Origin: Cellvibrionaceae bacterium AOL6
GTDB taxonomy: Bacteria; Pseudomonadota; Gammaproteobacteria; Pseudomonadales; Cellvibrionaceae
Assembly (NCBI GenBank): GCA_003265435.1
Contig: NOXC01000011.1
Coordinates: 62,001 to 126,000, forward strand
DNA length: 64,000 bases
Direction: 5' to 3'
Position numbers and translations under genes: made by a program
Shown: piece by piece, positions 1 through 7,677 of the stretch
Numbering within the stretch: position 1 is the stretch's first letter
How the letters are laid out: each line of letters begins with the position of its first letter
Notes under the pieces: model-generated
The model's database searches: none
Told to the model about the DNA's origin: nothing
Seen by the model: the letters and a program-made list of their open reading frames with translations, nothing else

Positions 1-1
1 C

Positions 2-805
2 CTCGACCGCACTTTAATTCCGAATGGCTTGCAGGAGGAGTCTGCGCTGGCCCGACCACTGTTCGAACGTCTTATGAACTCAGAAGACATCACCCTCGCT
101 TATGTCAGCGGGCGGGATCTTGGCTTGGTCGAACAGGCTATTGAGGAATGGTCACTACCCACTCCGGATTACATTATTGCCGACGTCGGCAGCAGCCTGT
201 ATCGAAACACGCGTCAGGGCTGGCACATGGATTCAAATTGGTCGACCCACATAGGCGAGGACTGGAGCGGGTTAACGGCCGCCGACCTGCATGCCCTACT
301 CAACCCCGAGGCGCTCACCTTACAGGATGCGGACCGCCAAAAAGCCTTCAAGTTGTGCTACGAAACGCGAGCCGAACAGCTCGAGACCGCGACGCAAAAA
401 GTGCAAAAAACACTGGACGCGAAGGCCATTAAAGCGCGCTGTATCAGCAGTATCGATGAAACAGAAAATCTCGGCTTACTCGATATCCTGCCTTTACGTG
501 CAGGTAAACGTCAGGCCATTCTGTTTCTGTCTGAACAACTGGACATCCCGCATGCACGCACTCACTTCTCCGGAGACAGCGGCAATGACATTGATGCACT
601 CGCCGCGCCATTTAACGGCACCCTCGTCGCCAACGCCACGGCACCCGTCAGAGTCAATGCGTTCGACGCGGCAAAGCAGGAAGGCCACGCGAGCCAATTC
701 TATCAGGCGCGAGGTCTGCCGGAACTGGAACTAAACGGGCACTATGCGGCAGGCATTGTTGAAGGCCTGCTGCATTTCTTCCCTGAATTTTCAAAAAGAC
801 TGTAA
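2..805 (+). CDS. Sucrose-phosphate phosphatase-like HAD hydrolase (5' end cut off)
   Basis: The reading frame is open from base 2, and the first visible residues (LDRTLIPNG) are the end of a HAD nucleophile motif of the type DLDxTLIPN, so the true start lies just before the window. A later motif, HFSGDSGNDIDAL, matches the conserved GDSGND magnesium site of Cof-type/sucrose-phosphatase HAD proteins. The length of about 268 residues fits a stand-alone sucrose-phosphate phosphatase, which releases sucrose from sucrose 6-phosphate in the cytoplasm. The gene is followed 27 bases later by a sugar kinase and then an amylosucrase, the order known for bacterial sucrose operons, so a sucrose-phosphate synthase is expected upstream. 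Mannosylglycerate or glucosylglycerate phosphatase activity is the main alternative. Confidence 0.8.
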   Translation, partial: LDRTLIPNGLQEESALARPLFERLMNSEDITLAYVSGRDLGLVEQAIEEWSLPTPDYIIADVGSSLYRNTRQGWHMDSNWSTHIGEDWSGLTAADLHALLNPEALTLQDADRQKAFKLCYETRAEQLETATQKVQKTLDAKAIKARCISSIDETENLGLLDILPLRAGKRQAILFLSEQLDIPHARTHFSGDSGNDIDALAAPFNGTLVANATAPVRVNAFDAAKQEGHASQFYQARGLPELELNGHYAAGIVEGLLHFFPEFSKRL

Positions 806-832
806 CTCGATATTGTTTGAACAGGAGCCGAC

Positions 833-1747
833 ATGAATCAACCTCACGCCGATATGCAAGCCAAGCTCGTCATTCTGGGGGAGGTTCTCTTCGATTGTTT
901 CCCTGACGGGGAAGCCGTGCTCGGCGGCGCCCCGTTTAACGTCGCCTGGCACCTTCAGGCCTTTGGCATTGCCCCTTTTTTCGTTAGCGCCGTGGGCAAC
1001 GACGCGCTCGGCGAGCGCATACTGAACACGGTGACGCATTGGGGCATGGATACACGAGGAATTTCTCGCGTAGCGCAAGCCACGGGTCAGGTACAAATTC
1101 AGATTGAAAATGGCGAACCTCACTACAGCATCGATGAGCACAGCGCTTACGACGAGATCACTCTGCCCGACACGCTACCTGAAGGTGACCTGATTCTCTA
1201 TCACGGCAGCCTCGCCCTGCGACATCCTCACAACCAGGCGCAACTTCAGTCGCTGATCGATGGCCGTTCACTGAAGCGCTTTATCGATATTAATCTCAGA
1301 GATCCATGGTGGCAGGCTGAGCACTGCCTGGATCTCATCCGCTACGCCGATTGCGTCAAAATCAATCTCGACGAGATGCATGTTCTCGCCGCTGCGGCCG
1401 AGATCTATCACGATGATTGGCTCCAGCGGGCACAACACTTCAAGCAGTATTTCTCCATCGTCAACCTGCTGGTGACTCGCGGCGATCAGGGCGCGACGCT
1501 GATCAACGCAGAGGGCGATACACTGCACACCGGTGAGCCCCCTCATAGCCCTGCCTTTGTCGACAGCGTGGGTGCCGGCGACGCGTTTGCCTCCGTCACA
1601 TTGCTGGGCTACCTTCACAACTGGGACTGGCACACCACGCTGGAGCGAGCTCAGCAATTTGCCAGCTTTATCGTGACCCAGCAGGGAGCTCTATGTCACG
1701 ACCCCAATACCTATCAGGATTTCAAAAACCTGTGGGGTATTTTGTAA
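833..1747 (+). CDS. PfkB-family carbohydrate kinase, probable fructokinase
   Basis: This is a 304-residue cytoplasmic kinase of the ribokinase/PfkB family. Early residues LGGAPFNVAWHL form the sugar-binding glycine-rich segment, and DSVGAGDAFAS near residue 245 is the PfkB signature 2 with the catalytic Asp and anion hole. The length is typical. The ATG is preceded by AGGAG five bases upstream, which fixes the start. It sits between a sucrose-phosphate phosphatase-like gene and an amylosucrase. Since amylosucrase releases fructose from sucrose, phosphorylation of that fructose is the natural job. Substrate assignment rests on context, because PfkB sequences alone rarely separate fructokinase from related sugar kinases. 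Confidence 0.82.
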   Translation: MNQPHADMQAKLVILGEVLFDCFPDGEAVLGGAPFNVAWHLQAFGIAPFFVSAVGNDALGERILNTVTHWGMDTRGISRVAQATGQVQIQIENGEPHYSIDEHSAYDEITLPDTLPEGDLILYHGSLALRHPHNQAQLQSLIDGRSLKRFIDINLRDPWWQAEHCLDLIRYADCVKINLDEMHVLAAAAEIYHDDWLQRAQHFKQYFSIVNLLVTRGDQGATLINAEGDTLHTGEPPHSPAFVDSVGAGDAFASVTLLGYLHNWDWHTTLERAQQFASFIVTQQGALCHDPNTYQDFKNLWGIL

Positions 1748-1853
1748 ATTCAGAATTATTGACGGCACTCCGTCACCGCGACTCAGACAGGACGAGCGAC
1801 TCTACGGGCTCACTGCTCTCACAGAAACAGTTAATCGGACACACGGCGACTCT

Positions 1854-3809
1854 ATGTACGAACAGGTTTCTCACGCAACGCTGAACAGTATTCTTGATGA
1901 TATCAATCCGGACATCCGCCAGGGTGAGCTGCGATACTTTTACAGCCGTCTGGGAGCGAATTTTTATGCGATCCATGAATTATTTTTGAAGCTGTACGGC
2001 AATCGCGATGACTTCTATATCCAGCTTCGCCACCTGGTCGAAGTCATGGCGAGGCAGTATGAACAACGCGCCCAGGTATTAAAAGAAAAAGACCGCGCGC
2101 GCGAAGCGGATCACAACTGGTTTCTACACCAGCAATGGGTCGGCATGGCCCTGTACGCTAATGGTTTCGCTGACGACTTAAAAGACCTGCATAAAAAGGC
2201 GGGCTACTTCAATGAGCTGGGCGTAAACCTTGTTCATATCCTGCCCATACTTGAGTGCCCCATAGGCAAAAGCGACGGCGGCTATGCCGTCAGTAATTTC
2301 CGCAAAGTGGACCAGAGGCTCGGCACAAATGATCAGTTACGCCAGATTATCAACACTCTGCATCAGAATGATTCACTGATCGCGCTCGACATCGTCGTCA
2401 ATCATACCTCAGACGAACATGAGTGGGCCCAAAAGGCGGCCGCGGGCGACCCGCATTTCCAGAACTATTATTACACCTTTGACACCCGCGATATTCCCGA
2501 CATGTTCGAGCAGACCATGCTCGAAGTGTTTCCCGAGACCGACCCAGGCAACTTTACGTGGAATGAGCCCATGCAGAAATGGGTTATGACGGCATTTCAT
2601 CACTATCAATGGGATTTAAATTACTCTAATCCGGCCGTTTTTACCGAGATGCTCGATATTATTCTCTATTGGGCGAACGAAGGCGTGGACATACTCCGAT
2701 TGGATGCCGTCGCTTTTCTCTGGAAAAAAATCGGCACCGTCTGTCAAAACGAACACGAAGCACATCTTGTACTGCAATTGTTTAAAGACTGCTGTCAGGT
2801 CGTCGCTCCTGGCCTGCTGTTTATCGCTGAGGCCATTGTCGCGCCGTCTGAAATTACCAAATATTTTGGTGAAGATGCGGTCGTCGCAAAAGAGTGTGAC
2901 ATCGCCTATAACGCAACGTATATGGCGCTGCTATGGGATGCCGTCGCTACAAAAAATGCGAAACTGCTGCGACAGGGCCTGCGCAGCCTTCCTGGCAAGC
3001 TGGACGGCGCCACCTGGTTAAACTACCTCCGCTGTCACGACGACATTGGCTTCGGTTTTGACGATCACGATATCGCCCGAATTGGCTACGATCCCGCCCA
3101 GCACCGTCGCTTTCTGGTGGATTATTTTACCGGTGATTTCGACAACTCCCTCGCCAGCGGCCGCCCCTTTGGTCGCAACGAAAAAACCGGAGATGCAAGA
3201 ATTTCCGGCTCACTCGCGTCACTCGTCGGTCTGCAAAAGGCGCTGGAGCGTGGCGATGCCGTATTGATTGACCAGTGCTGCCGCCACATCATTACGCTGC
3301 ACAGCCTGATCATGTCCTTCGGTGGTATCCCGCTGCTTTACTATGGAGATGAAGTCGCGACGCTAAACGATTACAGCTACGAATTTGATGAAGCGAAGCA
3401 GCATGACAGCCGATGGATTCACCGCCCCAAGCTGGAATGGGATAAGATGGATGAGCGCCTTGAAGAAGGCACTCTACACCATCGTATTTTCGAAGAACTA
3501 AAAGCACTCATTGCGCTTCGAAAGCGCACAGATGCCTTTGCCGACTTTAACAATCGAGAACTGCTCGAGCTGAGCAATGACGCGCTATTTGGTTTTGTAC
3601 GCTACAACTACGAAAACCCGTCAGACAAAGTGATTGTGGTGGCCAACCTGTCAGCGGAGCCTCAGCGTCTACACATCGATGCCCTGTCCGGTGCAGGGCC
3701 CGCAGATGCCGAGAACTGGAAGGATTTATGGACTGAGCGCGCGCCCACCCGCTACGGGGATACGCTCGTATTCAGTGCCTATCAATTCTACTGGATCACC
3801 GTCGACTGA
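1854..3809 (+). CDS. ams: Amylosucrase (GH13)
   Basis: A 651-residue GH13 glucansucrase that transfers glucose from sucrose onto an alpha-1,4-glucan and releases fructose. It has an N-terminal helical domain (about 1-95), the (beta/alpha)8 barrel with a B domain, and a C-terminal beta domain. The nucleophile is Asp284 (RLDAVAF), the acid/base is Glu326 (FIAEAIVAP) and the third carboxylate is Asp396 (CHDDIGF). The SDGGYAVS and WDLNYSNP blocks are characteristic of amylosucrases rather than sucrose phosphorylases or isomaltulose synthases. No good Shine-Dalgarno is visible before the ATG. The 106-base gap from the kinase holds no obvious terminator, so it is probably cotranscribed. It links stored or synthesised sucrose to glycogen-like polymer. 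Confidence 0.88.
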   Translation: MYEQVSHATLNSILDDINPDIRQGELRYFYSRLGANFYAIHELFLKLYGNRDDFYIQLRHLVEVMARQYEQRAQVLKEKDRAREADHNWFLHQQWVGMALYANGFADDLKDLHKKAGYFNELGVNLVHILPILECPIGKSDGGYAVSNFRKVDQRLGTNDQLRQIINTLHQNDSLIALDIVVNHTSDEHEWAQKAAAGDPHFQNYYYTFDTRDIPDMFEQTMLEVFPETDPGNFTWNEPMQKWVMTAFHHYQWDLNYSNPAVFTEMLDIILYWANEGVDILRLDAVAFLWKKIGTVCQNEHEAHLVLQLFKDCCQVVAPGLLFIAEAIVAPSEITKYFGEDAVVAKECDIAYNATYMALLWDAVATKNAKLLRQGLRSLPGKLDGATWLNYLRCHDDIGFGFDDHDIARIGYDPAQHRRFLVDYFTGDFDNSLASGRPFGRNEKTGDARISGSLASLVGLQKALERGDAVLIDQCCRHIITLHSLIMSFGGIPLLYYGDEVATLNDYSYEFDEAKQHDSRWIHRPKLEWDKMDERLEEGTLHHRIFEELKALIALRKRTDAFADFNNRELLELSNDALFGFVRYNYENPSDKVIVVANLSAEPQRLHIDALSGAGPADAENWKDLWTERAPTRYGDTLVFSAYQFYWITVD

Positions 3810-3840
3810 CGGTGAGTCACAGCGGAGTCTTGCAGCCACC

Positions 3841-4965
3841 TTAAAAATCGTAGCTGATACCAATGACCAGACGCTCGTCGTTTTTGTCTGGTGTGACGCC
3901 CGGTTCTGTCTCAATGGGGTCTTCTGTTCTATCCAGGTAGTACGTCACGTCCAGATCCAAGTTGTCCGTCAGGTCGATGCTGAGACCGGTACGCAGGTGA
4001 TGCAAAAAACGCCCACTTTCTTGACTAACCACCTGCAGGTTATAGCCGAACTCATACTCAATACGGTCGGTGATATCCCAGTCAATGTCTGTCCCAAATT
4101 GTCCTACGCCGGTTGCGTCGGTTTTATTGCCATCGTCGGCCACTTGTTCGTATTCGGTCCACTGATAACCGGGACCCCCTGTGACCTCCCAGCTGAAATT
4201 GCTGCGATCAAAAATTTGATAACGGAGGCTCGTCGACACCGTATTTCGCGATGAGATATTTTGGAATGGGTCTCGAAAATATTCCGCGTTAATCACTCGC
4301 CAGAAAGTACGCGTACTAAAGAACCAGTCGACGGCGCCAGTTAATCGATGGTTGTTTTCCGTCGTTTCACCATCCGTTTCGTTGGAGTTACCGATGTAGG
4401 CGATCCCAATTCGGGACACCGCTTTGAGTCGATTCAATGCGATATCCGTAGCGATTTTCTTTTCACGCGAGTTACCGCCTCGATAGTTGAGGCCGACAGT
4501 AAAGTGCCCGCTCCAAAGCTCAAGTTCCGAGGCCCGTGCTGGCGCAATCGCTACGATTTCCGATTTACTGATTTCACGCATCGGCAAGTGAAGAAAGGTA
4601 AGCTGACCGTCCTTCAGGTGAATCTCGCCCTCCACCACGCCGCCATGATCCAGTCGCACACGCAGCGGGGTCGGGCTGATAATCTCGGCGATATCATCCC
4701 AATCAAGCTCTAGGGTATCCAGCTCATCACTCTCAAATTCAAGCACCTCGTTGTACAGAGAAATGATCTCGCCCTTTAACCATTCATCGCTGCTGAGGCG
4801 TACCCAGTCCCAGTTTTCTCGCAGTGAAGCCGGGGGAGCCCACAGTTCAGTCGGGGTGTTTTCCTGAGGGATCACAATGGGAGGAGGCATTGCCGCGTCT
4901 TGCGCATAGACCAGGCGGGTGGACAAGATGAGGATAAAAAGGACGGTAAACGAGCGCAATCGCAC
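3841..4965 (-). CDS. DUF481 outer-membrane beta-barrel protein
   Basis: The 374-residue product has a signal peptide ending near LVYAQDA (residue 22). A periplasmic segment of about 120 residues, rich in Asp/Glu, follows; it contains a small beta domain around VRLDHGGVVEGEIHL. The C-terminal two thirds is a DUF481-type barrel with alternating aromatic strands, a conserved stretch GLNYRGGNS and a terminal Phe (GISYDF) that is the usual outer-membrane insertion signal. Function is unknown for the family, which is often called salt-induced outer membrane protein. It converges on the amylosucrase with a 31-base gap. A hairpin at 4999-5021 separates it from the lipoprotein gene upstream, so it may have its own promoter in that short gap. 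Confidence 0.75.
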   Translation of the reverse strand: MRLRSFTVLFILILSTRLVYAQDAAMPPPIVIPQENTPTELWAPPASLRENWDWVRLSSDEWLKGEIISLYNEVLEFESDELDTLELDWDDIAEIISPTPLRVRLDHGGVVEGEIHLKDGQLTFLHLPMREISKSEIVAIAPARASELELWSGHFTVGLNYRGGNSREKKIATDIALNRLKAVSRIGIAYIGNSNETDGETTENNHRLTGAVDWFFSTRTFWRVINAEYFRDPFQNISSRNTVSTSLRYQIFDRSNFSWEVTGGPGYQWTEYEQVADDGNKTDATGVGQFGTDIDWDITDRIEYEFGYNLQVVSQESGRFLHHLRTGLSIDLTDNLDLDVTYYLDRTEDPIETEPGVTPDKNDERLVIGISYDF

Positions 4966-4998
4966 GGGCTCTCCTTTGAACGATGAAAAGAAAGGGGT

Positions 4999-5021
4999 GG
5001 CTGCGGCAGGATACCGCAGCC
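4999..5021 (-). terminator. Hairpin terminator after the repeat lipoprotein gene
   Basis: Read on the minus strand, GGCTGCGG at 5021-5014 pairs perfectly with CCGCAGCC at 5006-4999 around a 7-base loop. A T-rich tract (ACCCCTTTCTTTTC) follows. It lies 16 bases past the stop codon of the lipoprotein gene and ahead of the DUF481 gene. The U-run is interrupted, so efficiency may be partial. Confidence 0.55.
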
Positions 5022-5036
5022 GAAAGCGTAAGGGAA

Positions 5037-5711
5037 TTATTCCGCTTCTTCTTCAGAGGCAGGCTCGACAGAAATCGCCATTGCTTCTACGAGTGTCATC
5101 ACAACCGCATCACCCACTTTCGCTGAGCGCAGGTTTTCCGTGTTACGTGCAACAAACTCTTCCATTTCACCCGAAGGCATTTCGAGTACGTAGGTGTTTT
5201 CCTCGAGATTAATTTCACGCACCATGGCCACTTCAACTGTTTCCTGAATCGCACCCATGCCCGGTTTTTCACCCTTGGCAGCGCGTATGGTCTCCGCCAC
5301 AGAAGCCGCGCCAGCTTCCAAATCTGCACCATCCACCAGTTCGATGGAAACCGTTTCCATGAACTCGGCGACTACGGTGCTGCCAACGGTAACCTGATCC
5401 AGGTTTTGCGCTTGCTCGCTGACGTTCAACATCATGGTTTCACCCGTTTCGAACTCCAACGTGACGTCCCGCGTGGCGTGATCAATGGCGATCACTTTTG
5501 CGGTCACCATGTCGGCCTCACCCACAAAGAACGCGGGCTTTTCGCCTTCAAATTCCAGCGCAGCCTGAGTTGTGTCTTCGGCGTACTCCACTTCCGCAAC
5601 GCTGTCCTCTATTAGCAGCTCACTCGCATTCGCGGTTTCTGCCTTATCGTCTCCACAGGCGACAAGCAGAGTCAAAGACGATGCAACAAGAAACTTATTT
5701 AAATCCTTCAT
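5037..5711 (-). CDS. Lipoprotein with two tandem beta-domain repeats, unknown function
   Basis: A 224-residue lipoprotein. The signal peptide ends in the lipobox LVAC (Cys19), followed by Gly and Asp residues, consistent with outer-membrane sorting. An acidic linker leads to two similar segments of about 60 residues. The first begins VTAKVIAIDHATRDVTLEF and ends near VSIELV; the second begins VAMVREINLEENTYVLEM and ends near AISVEP. Both follow the pattern strand, turn, strand, loop, VGDAV/VGSTV, strand, which suggests an internal duplication of an OB-like or DUF5666-like fold. The product is strongly acidic and ends in a Glu run. The start at 5711 is supported by AGAGGTG six bases upstream; longer forms would disrupt the signal peptide. 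I do not recognise a function. Confidence 0.65.
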   Translation of the reverse strand: MKDLNKFLVASSLTLLVACGDDKAETANASELLIEDSVAEVEYAEDTTQAALEFEGEKPAFFVGEADMVTAKVIAIDHATRDVTLEFETGETMMLNVSEQAQNLDQVTVGSTVVAEFMETVSIELVDGADLEAGAASVAETIRAAKGEKPGMGAIQETVEVAMVREINLEENTYVLEMPSGEMEEFVARNTENLRSAKVGDAVVMTLVEAMAISVEPASEEEAE

Positions 5712-5822
5712 ACCATTCACCTCTATGTGTTTTGTCGTGTATTGCTGCAAATAGCGGTCTCGTCCGTACTGGCACGTGCGCCGCATTGAGAGTACCGAAT
5801 GCCCACGAGCACGGTCAAGCGG

Positions 5823-7526
5823 CTACAGGCTTCTCTTCGCATTAAGTGTCGCGCCATTCCGCGTGACCTGATATTGGCGGCGTGTCACCACTTCGTATTC
5901 GGGCGAAAGAATATTCGTTACCGCCACGTAATTGACCGCCACTTGCTCCGGATTCACATCCAAGCGTACGTAGCCCTTGCTGACATTGTCGGTCCAGAGA
6001 ATTTCCGCATTCTTCTGAGCCATCATCGCGTCCAGCGTCTTCGCTTGATCGCCTGCAAACGACTCAAAATCACCCGGCGAGGTAATCCCCGTCGTTCCAA
6101 TTTCAAAACCCATCGGCGTTTTGTCGGCTCTATGCAGCTGATTGAACCAATATGCGTGACTGTCTCCCGTTAATACGAGCAGGTCAGTGGCACCGGAATC
6201 CGCACAACTATCATAGAAACGCTCGCGAGCGACGGGGTACCCATCCCAGGTATCGGTGTAAATTGGGAGGTCCCACTGGCCGAGTTTCTGAAAGGTTTTA
6301 ACGTGCTTTTGCAAATAGGCATTGTCAGGAATACTCAGGCTGCCCATAAACGATTCACTGACCACCGGCACATGGGTACGCGCCATTGGGATCTGATTGC
6401 CAATCAAACGCCAAGGCACTTTTTTCTGCACCGAGTCTTTTAAACTGCGCTCAAGAAATTGTGTCATGTTGTCTGAAAGCATGGTTCTGGAAGGGTCCCC
6501 CAGTACCTCGCTGACAAACGCGTCGCGGTCTTCACGGCTTTGAATGCCGTCCAGATAGTCATCGTATTCAATTTGCTTGCTGCGACCGGTGTGACGGGTT
6601 TCCAATGTGGTCAGTGTTGCGAGGTCACCAAACTCAAAATGACGCCACAGCGCCATGCGTGCCTCTGGTTTGGCCGGGTCGCGGATGGGCATCCATTCAT
6701 AATAGGCCTGCAAAGAATCGGCGCGACGCTGATCCCAGTCCCCCTCATCCGGCTGATGGTTTTGCGCGCCATCCACGTAGGGATTATTCGCGCTCTCATG
6801 ATCATCCCAAATGACAATTATCGGATGTGCGGCATGCAGGCGTCGACTGCCGAGATCACTCTTATATTGTGCGTGCCTCAGTCGGTAGTCTTCGAGTGTC
6901 ACCGTTTCATGGCTTGGAAAGTGATCGCGCCCGAGTTGTTTGCCTGTCTCCCCACCGTAGCTGTCTGTACCGTACTCGTAGATATAGTCCCCAAGATGGA
7001 TGACAAAATCGATCTGCTCGTCATCGGCCATCGCGTCATAGGCATTAAAATACCCAAAGGGGTAGTTCGAACAGGACGCCAGCGCGATGCCGAGTTTTTC
7101 AAGGTGGCCCACGGGAAGTGTTTTGGTTCGGCCCGGCTCCGAATACACATCATCTGCTTCAAATCGATAGTAATAGGTTTGACCAGGCTCCAAATCTTCG
7201 ACCAGTACTTTGACACTGAAATCCGAATCGCGCTGGCTTTTAACTTTCCCTTTTTGCAGCACATTCTCAAAGCCTGGATCCGTGGCCAGCTCCCAGCGCA
7301 CGCGCTCAGATCGCCCTTTTACGCTCTCGTCATTCAGGCGCGTCCACAGCACCACGCTGCTCTGAGTAGGATCTCCGCTTGCCACGCCATAGAGAAAGGT
7401 ACGCTGTGTTTTTTCTTCCGCCAATGCCTGCTCAAGCAGCAAACCAAATGGCAGCGCGGTTGCGGCCGGGATCAGGCTCGAGCCCGCCAGAGTTTTCAGC
7501 GCTTGGCGCCGCGTCAGTTTCGCCAC
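5823..7526 (-). CDS. phoD: PhoD-family alkaline phosphatase/phosphodiesterase, Tat-exported
   Basis: This 567-residue protein begins with a twin-arginine signal (KLTRRQALKTLAG) and a hydrophobic stretch ending near ALAEE. An N-terminal PhoD domain follows (VASGDPTQSSVVLWTRL near residue 50), then the metallophosphatase core with metal ligands in GDYIYEYGTD, WDDHESANN and LTGDSHAYW. Family members are Ca/Fe-dependent enzymes that release phosphate from mono- and diesters in the periplasm or outside the cell. The gene lies 151 bases downstream of a TonB-dependent receptor on the same strand, so the pair may scavenge organic phosphate. An 18-base perfect dyad 39 bases upstream of the start could be an operator. 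No clear Pho box was found. Confidence 0.88.
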   Translation of the reverse strand: MAKLTRRQALKTLAGSSLIPAATALPFGLLLEQALAEEKTQRTFLYGVASGDPTQSSVVLWTRLNDESVKGRSERVRWELATDPGFENVLQKGKVKSQRDSDFSVKVLVEDLEPGQTYYYRFEADDVYSEPGRTKTLPVGHLEKLGIALASCSNYPFGYFNAYDAMADDEQIDFVIHLGDYIYEYGTDSYGGETGKQLGRDHFPSHETVTLEDYRLRHAQYKSDLGSRRLHAAHPIIVIWDDHESANNPYVDGAQNHQPDEGDWDQRRADSLQAYYEWMPIRDPAKPEARMALWRHFEFGDLATLTTLETRHTGRSKQIEYDDYLDGIQSREDRDAFVSEVLGDPSRTMLSDNMTQFLERSLKDSVQKKVPWRLIGNQIPMARTHVPVVSESFMGSLSIPDNAYLQKHVKTFQKLGQWDLPIYTDTWDGYPVARERFYDSCADSGATDLLVLTGDSHAYWFNQLHRADKTPMGFEIGTTGITSPGDFESFAGDQAKTLDAMMAQKNAEILWTDNVSKGYVRLDVNPEQVAVNYVAVTNILSPEYEVVTRRQYQVTRNGATLNAKRSL

Positions 7527-7565
7527 GATCTTCCCCTTAAAAATAGCTAAGCGTATAGACAGCGC

Positions 7566-7583
7566 ATGTCACGACCGTGACAT
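7566..7583. promoter_or_regulatory. Perfect 18-bp dyad upstream of phoD
   Basis: The sequence ATGTCACGACCGTGACAT is a perfect inverted repeat with 8-base arms and a 2-base centre. It lies 39 bases upstream of the phoD start codon, where a repressor or activator could act. The half-site TGTCA/TGACA differs from the CRP consensus (TGTGA/TCACA). The binding protein is unknown. Confidence 0.4.
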
Positions 7584-7647
7584 ACACCGATAAGTCGATG
7601 TGACAGGCAAAAATCCCGCCACACCGAAATCAAGATGCTGACAGATA

Positions 7648-7668
7648 CGCGCCCGGCCATCGGGCGCG
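7648..7668 (-). terminator. GC-rich hairpin after the TonB receptor gene
   Basis: CGCGCCCG at 7648-7655 pairs with CGGGCGCG at 7661-7668 around a 5-base loop, 9 bases after the TonB receptor stop codon. There is no clean U-tract on the minus strand, so it may attenuate transcription or protect the mRNA end rather than stop it fully. Confidence 0.4.
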
Positions 7669-7677
7669 CTGAACCCA

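Noticed and set aside
6540-7550. 336-codon plus-strand frame opposite phoD
   Set aside because: Antisense to the PhoD metal-ligand motifs; the composition is that of a reverse-strand shadow.
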